Assembly: GCA_937893205.1 (NCBI GenBank)
Contig: CALBJU010000118.1
Coordinates: forward strand, 1-6,086
Source of the DNA: an uncultured Bacteroidota bacterium
GTDB taxonomy: Bacteria; Bacteroidota; Rhodothermia; Rhodothermales; UBA10348
Reading direction: 5' to 3'
Length of the DNA: 6,086 nt
A program made the position numbers and the translations under genes. Position 1 is the stretch's first letter; each line of letters opens with the position of its first letter. This document shows positions 1 to 5,727 of this stretch, one piece after another. The notes beneath the pieces were generated by a model. It saw only the letters and a program-made list of their open reading frames with translations, did no database searches and had not been told where the DNA came from.

Positions 1-2177
1 CGGGCCTGGTAGCCACTGGCGTCGTTTCATCGGCGGCCTTTCTGGTCATCTACCCTGGCATAGTACAGGTTCTTCCAGGAACTCTTGGAGACTCTCCCGC
101 CCCGGTATTTTTCGGGTTGGCACTCTTGCTCGCAATCGGGATCGGCGTTTACTGGACTCACACTAAAGGCAAGCAGGCTCTGAATCTGGTGATGCTCTGT
201 TTGACCATGGTAATGATCGGGTATTCTTCCTACGCCCTCATCTTCATTCGGAGCGCCGCGGATCCTCCCATCGACGAGAACGATCCGGAAACGGTCGAAG
301 GCATCGTTTCTTATTTGAAAAGGGAGCAGTACGGCGACACGCCCATTCTTAAGGGCTATACCTACAGTAATCGTCTTGGAAGCCTGGACCTGACAAATGA
401 GACATGGCTTCCTCGCCGCCACTCGCAGGATCCGAATCACGCACGCATGTATGCCCAGTTCGCGTCCGATTCAGAGTACTTCTGGAATTATCAGATCGGG
501 CATATGTACCTCCGGTACTTCGCATGGAATTTTGTGGGGCGGGCGAGCGACGTGCAAGATGCACCAGCCATCACTGGCTTCTCCAGTCGGGAGCACGATG
601 CCTTCCTCTACCAGACTCCGAGCGAGAAGGCCAGCCGAAATGCTTACTACGGCTTACCCCTGCTCCTGGGTTTGATTGGTGCTGCGTTTCATTTCATGCG
701 AGACTGGAGACGAGCGTTCGCGGTGCTGATCTTGTTCCTGATTACCGGAATTGGGATCATCTTTTATCTGAATCAGACGCCGTTTCAACCGCGGGAACGA
801 GACTACGCCTACGTCGCATCCTTCTTCGCCTTCAGCATCTGGATCGGCGTTGGTGCGACAGGAGTCCTGCGGCTCGTACATGATCGGGTGAAAGAGCGTT
901 TTAATTCTGCGACGCTTGAAAAAGGACTAATGCTGGTCGGTGCTGGCATATTTGCGGCCGTACCGCTGCTCATGCTCATTGTCAATTTCGACGATCACGA
1001 TCGAAGCGGCCGGTACGTCGCCGGCGATTATGCCTACAATATGTTGATTGGTCTAGAGAAGGAGGCCGTCATCTTCACCAATGGGGACAATGACACCTTC
1101 CCGCTCTGGTATCTCCAGGAGGTGGAGGGTATAAGACAAGACGTCCGCGTGGCAAATCTGTCGTTGCTCAACACTTCCTGGTACGTGCACCAGCTTAAAG
1201 ATCAATGGTCGCGCGACTCTCCGCCTCTGCCGATTTCTCTTACAGATGCAATGATCGACGATCTCCAGATTATTCGATGGGAGCCTACAGTACTCGAACT
1301 ACCCGTCGACAAGGAAGCGTTGCTAAATTCGTCCGAAATGAGCGGGTTCACTCAACACGAAGATTCAAGCCTCATCGAAAGCCCGATGAAGTGGACGCTG
1401 GAGGGCCGAGAATACAACGAGGAAATTAACCTGCTCTACGGAGCAGATCAGGTTGCGTTGAACATTCTCGTGACCAACGCGATGCAGAACTGGAAGCGCC
1501 CAATTTATATAGCGGTCACGGTCAGTCCGGATGGGCAGCTTGACCTCAGAAACTACTTTCAGCTAGAGGGTCAGGCATATCGCATTGTACCGATACGGCA
1601 TGAAGAGCAGCTCGGTCGAGTCGTTACAGACGTAACACCGGCGAAACTGCGGATGTTCAGGTTCACAGGATTGAGCGATCCGGATATTTACTTCGACGAA
1701 AATATCCGCAGAATGGTAGACAACTACCGAAACATATTCTCGCACACGGTCGAAGTGATGGCGGCTGAGGGTCGAATAGAGGAAGGTCTGGAGTTGCTCA
1801 ATTGGTTTATGGAACAGGTACCCTTTTCTACGATTCCGGGAGATGAGCCTTCGTTTGCATTTATAGCCCAAGCCTACTCGTTACTTGGAGAAGCAGACCG
1901 GTCTGCAGAGTTGTGGCAGCAAGCAGAACCAGTTGTCCTGCAACGTCTTTCAAACGCGTGGAGAACACAGAACGAAAGAGCACTGGCGCGTTCCATCCGG
2001 TTCATCGATATCCTGCACGGAGCCTATCTGGAGACCCAAAACTTCGAGGGGTACGCCAATCTGACCAATCAAATCGGGATAATCATTGGCGACGAATCTG
2101 CCACTCAGACGGCGGAAGAAGTCGAATTGATGTACAACGTCAGCTTGGATTCAACGCGAGACGGACAGCGTCCCTGA
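1..2177 (+). CDS. DUF2723 / TMEM260-like polytopic membrane glycosyltransferase, C-terminal part (5' end outside window)
   Basis: The frame starting at base 3 is open from the window edge to a TGA at 2175-2177, giving 724 visible residues. The TTG at 117 is only an internal codon, because hydrophobic protein sequence continues upstream of it. About seven membrane segments are visible: three in the first ~85 residues and four between ~190 and ~310. Conserved DUF2723 blocks follow: YQIGHMYLRYFAWNFVGR near residue 163, NQTPFQPRERDYAY near 257, NFDDHDRSGRYVAGDYAYN near 328 and TNGDNDTFPLWYLQEVEG near 359. The last ~120 residues are helical and TPR-like (EGRIEEGLELLNWF, FIAQAYSLLGEADRSAELW). The family is abundant in Bacteroidota, and its human member TMEM260 is a protein O-mannosyltransferase. 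A role in glycosylating exported proteins is therefore inferred. The N-terminal region, where GT-C enzymes carry their acidic catalytic loop, is not visible. The gene converges on and overlaps the T9SS cargo gene by 27 bases. Confidence 0.93.
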   Translation, partial: GLVATGVVSSAAFLVIYPGIVQVLPGTLGDSPAPVFFGLALLLAIGIGVYWTHTKGKQALNLVMLCLTMVMIGYSSYALIFIRSAADPPIDENDPETVEGIVSYLKREQYGDTPILKGYTYSNRLGSLDLTNETWLPRRHSQDPNHARMYAQFASDSEYFWNYQIGHMYLRYFAWNFVGRASDVQDAPAITGFSSREHDAFLYQTPSEKASRNAYYGLPLLLGLIGAAFHFMRDWRRAFAVLILFLITGIGIIFYLNQTPFQPRERDYAYVASFFAFSIWIGVGATGVLRLVHDRVKERFNSATLEKGLMLVGAGIFAAVPLLMLIVNFDDHDRSGRYVAGDYAYNMLIGLEKEAVIFTNGDNDTFPLWYLQEVEGIRQDVRVANLSLLNTSWYVHQLKDQWSRDSPPLPISLTDAMIDDLQIIRWEPTVLELPVDKEALLNSSEMSGFTQHEDSSLIESPMKWTLEGREYNEEINLLYGADQVALNILVTNAMQNWKRPIYIAVTVSPDGQLDLRNYFQLEGQAYRIVPIRHEEQLGRVVTDVTPAKLRMFRFTGLSDPDIYFDENIRRMVDNYRNIFSHTVEVMAAEGRIEEGLELLNWFMEQVPFSTIPGDEPSFAFIAQAYSLLGEADRSAELWQQAEPVVLQRLSNAWRTQNERALARSIRFIDILHGAYLETQNFEGYANLTNQIGIIIGDESATQTAEEVELMYNVSLDSTRDGQRP

Positions 2178-3002
2178 TTCTGAATGCCCTGAGGAAATCA
2201 GCCGATACGCATACACTCCGGCGGCGAGGTCCTCGGTAGCGACCCGGACGCGATTATTTCCGGCAGCAAGGGTCCTGCTCAGGCTCGAAACCAATCGTCC
2301 GTCCATATCGAAAAGGTGCAGCTGCACGATGCCGGGCTGCACGATATCGAAGTCGAATGTGACCGATTCATCGGCTGGATTGGGAAAGATAGAATCTATG
2401 CTGATCCGCGCAGGTAGTCCTAGGGTCTCAGTGTCGGTGATACCTGCAAAGGTCGCGGAGTGTGAGGTTGTGTAGATAAAGTCTCCCAGCTGTGTGCCGG
2501 TGCCGTTAGCCGTATTCGCAGCGGCATAGAAGGTCACCGGCCCAGCATCAGCAGAAGGTGGTATCCACCTCAAATTCCATTGGAACTCACCGGAGACGTG
2601 TACGGCCTGGTCGTGCGTGACATGAGTTGGGTCAAATCCGCCTTCGGAAATTTCTGTGCCCGAGTCCGAGACCAATTCCCATGCCCCGACCATATTGTTG
2701 CTGGCATCTCGCACGGTGATGGAAAATCCGAATGCACCTGCGCCCTCGCGCTGGGCATAAACGATGAGATCGAGCGGCATTCCGACTATGTATACCCCCG
2801 CTCCCAGTATGGACACCGATCCAGAGCCCGTATTGACAGCGTTTCCAACGTGACAACCGCTGTCAGCACACGTAAAATCACCCGGCGCTCCGGTGCGCCT
2901 CGACGGAGCACCACCGCTTGAAAGAAGGGATGCGCCGACCAACGTGGAGGCGCATACCAGTAGAAAAAACGGAGCCCCGGAGGCCCAAAGACGACTATTC
3001 AT
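2151..3002 (-). CDS. Secreted choice-of-anchor-V-like protein with T9SS type A C-terminal sorting domain
   Basis: The product is 283 residues from the ATG at 3000-3002. I prefer this start to the TTG at 3051-3053 because it puts a signal peptide (MNSR, then a hydrophobic stretch at residues 10-27) at the N-terminus. Next come RRTGAPGDFTCADSGCHVG (35-53), typical of the choice-of-anchor V / Reelin-like repeat family, and a beta-rich domain to ~186 with the phrase GAFGFSITVRD. Residues ~196-283 are a T9SS type A sorting domain: FPNPADESVTFDFDI, VQLHLFDMDGRLV, then GVYAYRL and a C-terminal GTLSVSR. The protein should be exported by Sec, moved across the outer membrane by the Por machinery and released or anchored at the surface. 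Most relatives have CXXCH at the cysteine site; here it is C45-x4-C50-H51, so heme binding is possible but unproven. Function unknown. Shine-Dalgarno is weak (GGGTGGG about 5 bases upstream). Confidence 0.9.
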   Translation of the reverse strand: MNSRLWASGAPFFLLVCASTLVGASLLSSGGAPSRRTGAPGDFTCADSGCHVGNAVNTGSGSVSILGAGVYIVGMPLDLIVYAQREGAGAFGFSITVRDASNNMVGAWELVSDSGTEISEGGFDPTHVTHDQAVHVSGEFQWNLRWIPPSADAGPVTFYAAANTANGTGTQLGDFIYTTSHSATFAGITDTETLGLPARISIDSIFPNPADESVTFDFDIVQPGIVQLHLFDMDGRLVSSLSRTLAAGNNRVRVATEDLAAGVYAYRLISSGHSESGTLSVSR

Positions 3003-3156
3003 GCAACCCACCCGGCTTGTTAACACAATCTGAAAATGCGATGCCGGTTTCAATTTTGTTGCCCGGCAAGGCGACGGGCGCGCAGTGTAGCACCGTTACA
3101 TAAACGTCTGACAACCCAGCAGGACAACAAAATAGTCCCGGCCCGTAGGGTAGCGC

Positions 3157-3241
3157 CTGTAAATCGGCCACTCTGTGTTGTTCGTCATTCATTTGATTGT
3201 ACCAAATTTTATTCCTCACGCCTTGATTGGCCGATTTACAG
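3157..3241. repeat. Inner 14-bp perfect inverted repeat with 57-base loop
   Basis: CTGTAAATCGGCCA at 3157-3170 is matched by its exact reverse complement at 3228-3241. An adjacent GTAGC/GCTAC pair (3150-3154 with 3245-3249) lengthens the stem after a small internal loop. On the right side these arms are nearly continuous with the outer 22-bp arm, so the three segments could fold as one long stem with the left strand interrupted. The AT-rich loop holds the promoter candidate at 3196-3204. Confidence 0.8.
3196..3204 (-). promoter_or_regulatory. Possible extended -10 promoter for the T9SS cargo gene
   Basis: The minus strand reads TGGTACAAT, matching the extended -10 pattern TGnTATAAT with one mismatch. 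No recognisable -35 lies 16-18 bases upstream. It sits in the loop of the inner inverted repeat and would give the T9SS gene a leader of roughly 185 bases. This is a weak, motif-only call. Confidence 0.25.
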
Positions 3242-3278
3242 TCAGCTACAGCGCGCTTTCAGATTGTGTTAACAGGCC

Positions 3279-3800
3279 TCAGTTTTCTGGAAGATTTCGT
3301 ACGACGAAGGGATGAGAGACATCATTCAACTTGAGTGAGTATGGGCCAGGAGAAAACGACCCATTCAGAGTCAGGTAAAATCGGTACGGCCGCATCACAC
3401 TCGCGCAGATAGCACCCTGGGGCCGCCGCATGGTGAGTGTGACGAGAACGAGATTCCCCGCACGCTGCTGTACGACATCGTGCAACTGTGCGCACGAGTC
3501 CGGAAAGGCTCCTTTGATCAGGACCTCTACAGCTACATCGGTACTCGAGGCAGTCTGATTCAACATATCCGGACGAATATCTGCAGATTCATACGTCGCT
3601 GCGAAAAAGCGATATTCAACACCTTCTTCAGCCGCAGTGAGAACAATGGTCGTACGTCCATCGAGACCTAGAGCAGTCCGATGGCCAAATTTGGATTCTT
3701 CTGTGCCCGCCGGCGACAGAGTGCCACATGCGGCGAACCCGATGCATAGGGCACCCACACCGGCCACGAATGCCATTTTTTGGAACACTCTCTCAATCAT
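3279..3800 (-). CDS. Putative lipoprotein of unknown function
   Basis: The product is 173 residues. The ATG at 3798-3800 is supported by a clear Shine-Dalgarno (GAGGAAAG just upstream). The N-terminus has a short basic region, a hydrophobic stretch (residues 10-24) and a lipobox-like FAAC with Cys25 followed by Gly, suggesting lipidation and periplasm-facing membrane attachment. The Phe at position -3 is not ideal, so a cleaved secretory protein is the alternative. The mature part is beta-rich. Residues ~88-168 contain VEVLIKGAFPDSC, then LVLVTLTMRRPQGAICASV and a closing SPGPYSLKLND, with Cys103 and Cys132 able to form a disulphide. Similar small Ig-like domains occur in other bacterial lipoproteins, but I cannot name a family or function. 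It begins 16 bases after the rsfS stop on the same strand, so it is probably the last gene of the LytR_C-rsfS transcript. Confidence 0.8.
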   Translation of the reverse strand: MIERVFQKMAFVAGVGALCIGFAACGTLSPAGTEESKFGHRTALGLDGRTTIVLTAAEEGVEYRFFAATYESADIRPDMLNQTASSTDVAVEVLIKGAFPDSCAQLHDVVQQRAGNLVLVTLTMRRPQGAICASVMRPYRFYLTLNGSFSPGPYSLKLNDVSHPFVVRNLPEN

Positions 3801-3816
3801 AATCTTTCCTCGCTGA

Positions 3817-4278
3817 TCAGTCCGCCAATATCTTTACATCCGCAGCCGTCATCTCTTCAGTCACCTCTTCTCGGGGAGCATCTCCCCAGAGTCTCTCCAG
3901 TCCGTAAAATTCCCTTTTTTCCGGCATAAAAACATGCACAACGAGGTCCACATAATCCATCAGCACCCACTGATGATGGTCGATTCCTTCGACGTGCCAG
4001 GGGCGCTCACCCGCATTCTCTCGCAGGCTGACCCGGATTGATTCTACAATCGCTTTATTTTGAAGCTCCGAATCACCTGTTACCAGGATAAAGATATCGG
4101 CAATACCACTGATCTCGTGGACATCCAATACAAGGATATCTCGCCCTTTCTTTTCAAGAATGGCGTCGACCGCCAGGCTTGCAATTATTCTCGTGGGGGC
4201 CGTAGACAGCCTTTTTTTATCTTCGGTTCGCGTTGGAATTAATTCCGGCGTTACTATGTTGGTCTTCTTCTGGCTCAG
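3817..4278 (-). CDS. rsfS: Ribosome silencing factor RsfS (start codon unresolved)
   Basis: RsfS binds ribosomal protein uL14 on the large subunit and blocks joining with the small subunit when nutrients are short. The family signature is complete: AVDAILEKKGRDILVLDV, ISGIADIFILVTGDSELQNKAI, then HHQWVLMDYVDLVVHVF and REFYGLERLWGDAP. The frame is open from a TGA at 4306-4308 to the TGA at 3817-3819, but has no ATG or GTG in between. The only TTG (4126-4128) would remove the first conserved strand and helix. I drew the gene from a CTG at 4276-4278, which has GGAG about ten bases upstream, giving 153 residues; ATA at 4255-4257 is another choice. Alternatively, removing one G from the run at 4301-4303 would join this frame to an ATG at 4307-4309 that overlaps the LytR_C stop. 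Product identity is near certain; the 5' end is not. Confidence 0.93.
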   Translation of the reverse strand: MSQKKTNIVTPELIPTRTEDKKRLSTAPTRIIASLAVDAILEKKGRDILVLDVHEISGIADIFILVTGDSELQNKAIVESIRVSLRENAGERPWHVEGIDHHQWVLMDYVDLVVHVFMPEKREFYGLERLWGDAPREEVTEEMTAADVKILAD

Positions 4279-4308
4279 TTGTTCACTCTCCGGGATATCA
4301 CCCGATCA

Positions 4309-4821
4309 TTATAGTTCATTTTCTTCCGGCGAATCTTCCGCTTGCTCCTCGGACTCGGACCTTGCGCCCGGCATATCCACGAACGGTTTGATCGAAGCAT
4401 AGTCAGCACCGATGATGATTGTTGCGTCGAAAAAATAATCGGGTCTTAATTCTTCTGAAATCCGATCATCTGCGACGCCAATGGCAAGGGCTACTTGTTG
4501 CGCTGCATCGTAGTTGCCGACGCGATCCAGGATCACGGTCTTCGGAATAGTTTGATCTGTATGGGTCTCTACCTCGATAACGTCGAATCCAAGATCTGTC
4601 AGATGCTCTGTCAGTTGTGCCGCAGCTCCCGCCACTTCAGTCCCGTTAAGCACCTGTAGCTGGATGAAATCACCGAGCAGGTCTGGATTGGCCTCCATTC
4701 TCCTCGGATCAGGCATAGGAGTGGTCACGCGAGTAGCGAACGCATATATCAATGCAGACGCCAGAACAAGTACGACGACCAATCCGACGTTCAGCATCCA
4801 GTTTCCAAACCGGGAGGACAA
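4309..4821 (-). CDS. LytR C-terminal domain (LytR_C) single-pass membrane protein
   Basis: The product is 170 residues, with a TTG start at 4819-4821. The ATG at 4795-4797 (residue 9), preceded by GGAAACTGG, is a credible alternative that keeps the membrane segment. One transmembrane helix spans residues ~10-29, followed by a proline-rich linker and a LytR_C domain at ~52-140. Its hallmark is IQLQVLNGTEVAG, then helix AAAQLTEHLTDLGFDVIEV, TVILDRVGNYDAAQQVALAI and the closing strand DATIIIGADY. The last ~20 residues are acidic (SESEEQAEDSPEENEL). The LytR-CpsA-Psr catalytic domain is absent, so this is a stand-alone LytR_C protein facing the periplasm; its role is unknown and an envelope function is inferred. 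LytR_C and rsfS genes are common neighbours. The TAA stop at 4309-4311 overlaps an ATG (TAATG) that is probably the original rsfS start. Confidence 0.88.
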   Translation of the reverse strand: MSSRFGNWMLNVGLVVVLVLASALIYAFATRVTTPMPDPRRMEANPDLLGDFIQLQVLNGTEVAGAAAQLTEHLTDLGFDVIEVETHTDQTIPKTVILDRVGNYDAAQQVALAIGVADDRISEELRPDYFFDATIIIGADYASIKPFVDMPGARSESEEQAEDSPEENEL

Positions 4822-4857
4822 AGTAACTAACTGACTATGAGTGACACATTAACGAAA

Positions 4858-4887
4858 GCGCGGCGGAGATAGTCATCTCCGCCGCGC
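4858..4887 (-). terminator. Rho-independent terminator-like hairpin after the 188-residue gene
   Basis: Perfect 13-bp arms, GCGCGGCGGAGAT (4858-4870) and ATCTCCGCCGCGC (4875-4887), enclose a 4-base loop. Reading the minus strand, the stem is followed by TTTCGTTAATG, a moderate T-rich tail. On the plus strand the following bases are not T-rich. It lies 87 bases past the stop of the gene at 4974-5540 and only 36 bases before the LytR_C start. The other 100-odd bases of this gap show nothing I can name. Confidence 0.65.
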
Positions 4888-4973
4888 CTTAAAATACAAC
4901 GATTGTTATGTCGAAAAGATGTTTTTTAGCAGAATCCGGGGCCAGTTAAGTCACTCTCGCGCGATGCCGGGTT

Positions 4974-5540
4974 CTAGCGCAAACGATCATTCCAGAAGAG
5001 ATCCTGGCTGCTCGGGCCAAAATTCGCTTGAAAAGAGCTGCCGCTGTAGCGATCATAGCCGTATCCACGACCACCATATGCTCCGTAGGGGCTCATATAG
5101 GAGCCGTACGGGCTGCGGCGCATAGACAGATAGATCTCGACATTCTTTGACGGCCTGTAAGCAATCTCTGCATTGCGGACAAATACCTGACCCTGGTTGC
5201 TACCCGTCACGCTCGTCAGTCGATTGTCTCCGAGCGGAGAGTATGCCATCGATACGTCCAGTCTGGCGGCCAATTTATTGTTGAACTGCCACTTCATCGA
5301 ATTGGTATACATCGCCAGCGATGATCCCCCTCCGAACGATGACGAAGACATTTCAAATGAGTGGCTCATCTGAAAGTGCTGGGGAGTAAAAAAGCGACTG
5401 AGAGAAAATCCCACATTGCCCTGGTCATATAGTCTCACGCTCGTTTGGTGAGCTGAACCAGCAGATCGAAGTTGTGCTTGAGCTGGCGTGCTGAAGGCGA
5501 GGAGCGCAATCAGGCAGAAGGCGAAGATAGAAGAACGCAT
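4974..5540 (-). CDS. Conserved exported protein of unknown function, Gly/Tyr-rich C-terminal region
   Basis: The product is 188 residues from the ATG at 5538-5540, with GGAA about nine bases upstream. A textbook Sec signal peptide occupies residues 1-22 (MRSS, hydrophobic core, then TPAQA) with cleavage before Gln23. The mature part has amphipathic beta-strand patterns: VGFSLSRFFTPQHFQMSHSF, SLAMYTNSMKWQFNNKLAAR and VSMAYSPLG. This resembles unannotated exported proteins I recall from Rhodothermota and related phyla, often with an 'RFSMSHS' phrase. Residues ~144-167 are rich in Gly, Tyr, Ser and Pro (PYGSYMSPYGAYGG) and may be flexible. A small outer-membrane or periplasmic protein is likely; no function is assigned. 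It has its own strong promoter (5601-5629) and a terminator-like hairpin (4858-4887), so it looks monocistronic. It is divergent from tsaD. Confidence 0.8.
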   Translation of the reverse strand: MRSSIFAFCLIALLAFSTPAQAQLRSAGSAHQTSVRLYDQGNVGFSLSRFFTPQHFQMSHSFEMSSSSFGGGSSLAMYTNSMKWQFNNKLAARLDVSMAYSPLGDNRLTSVTGSNQGQVFVRNAEIAYRPSKNVEIYLSMRRSPYGSYMSPYGAYGGRGYGYDRYSGSSFQANFGPSSQDLFWNDRLR

Positions 5541-5600
5541 GCGTGTTTCCGTCCGGGGACGCGTTTCTGTAATTGTCTCAGTAAGCGGCGGGAAAGTCGT

Positions 5601-5629
5601 ATAATATAGGAGTATACGGGCCTTGTCAA
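5601..5629 (-). promoter_or_regulatory. Strong sigma70-type promoter for the 188-residue exported protein
   Basis: On the minus strand a perfect -35, TTGACA (5624-5629), is followed by a 17-base spacer (5607-5623) and a -10 TATTAT (5601-5606), five of six consensus bases. Transcription would start near 5594 and leave a leader of about 53 bases before the ATG at 5540. The same spot reads TATAAT on the plus strand (5600-5605), a perfect -10 toward tsaD, though without a well-spaced -35. Confidence 0.75.
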
Positions 5630-5662
5630 TAACGTTCCGCGTGCCCTTTTATTTTGTCCACT

Positions 5663-5679
5663 CCCCACATGATGTGGGG
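5663..5679. promoter_or_regulatory. Palindrome in the tsaD upstream region (operator or hairpin)
   Basis: CCCCACATGATGTGGGG has perfect 8-bp arms (5663-5670 and 5672-5679) around a single central G. It lies between the divergent promoter and tsaD, 48 bases before the tsaD ATG. The tight spacing favours a dimeric repressor site over a hairpin, since a 1-base loop cannot close fully. No T-tract follows, so it is not a terminator. The regulator is unknown. Confidence 0.5.
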
Positions 5680-5727
5680 TCATTTTCAAGGCCCCCTCTT
5701 CAAGCCTCCTTCCAGCCTCAATCAGTC

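Larger units (their letters stand above)
3014..3278. repeat. Intergenic nested inverted-repeat element (MITE-like or structured leader)
   Basis: The whole gap between the lipoprotein stop codon and the T9SS cargo start contains no convincing gene but is highly structured. Outer arms at 3014-3035 and 3257-3278 are inverted copies matching 21 of 22 bases. Their core, TGTTAACACAATCTGAAA, is perfect over 18 bp (3018-3035 and 3257-3274). A second perfect 14-bp pair, CTGTAAATCGGCCA, lies at 3157-3170 and 3228-3241. A weaker pair (13 of 15) lies at 3053-3067 and 3119-3133. The 18-bp arms start with TG and end with CA, as many IS termini do, but no transposase fits in 265 bases and no clear target duplication is seen. 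The right arm begins at the base after the lipoprotein stop codon, and the left arm ends 11 bases before the next ATG. It may be a non-autonomous transposable element or a structured RNA leader of the cargo gene. Confidence 0.8.

Noticed and set aside
404..883. Plus-strand 159-codon ORF inside the DUF2723 gene
   Set aside because: It is an out-of-frame shadow of a strongly conserved coding region.
2995..3219. Minus-strand 74-codon ORF across the inverted-repeat region
   Set aside because: No ribosome site, no recognisable motif, overlap with the start of the T9SS gene, and an explanation already given by the repeat structure.
3036..3272. Plus-strand 78-codon ORF across the same gap
   Set aside because: It lies inside the repeat element, ends in the right arm, and its composition does not look like protein.
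3014..3278. Integron attC site, because of the GTTAAC-containing inverted ends
   Set aside because: The ends do not fit the RYYYAAC / GTTRRRY core pair, the spacing is longer than typical attC sites, and no integrase is near.
5510..5683. Minus-strand 57-codon basic ORF starting at an ATG at 5681-5683
   Set aside because: It runs through the -35 and -10 of the strong promoter and overlaps the start of the exported-protein gene in another frame. It has no good ribosome site and no recognisable sequence.
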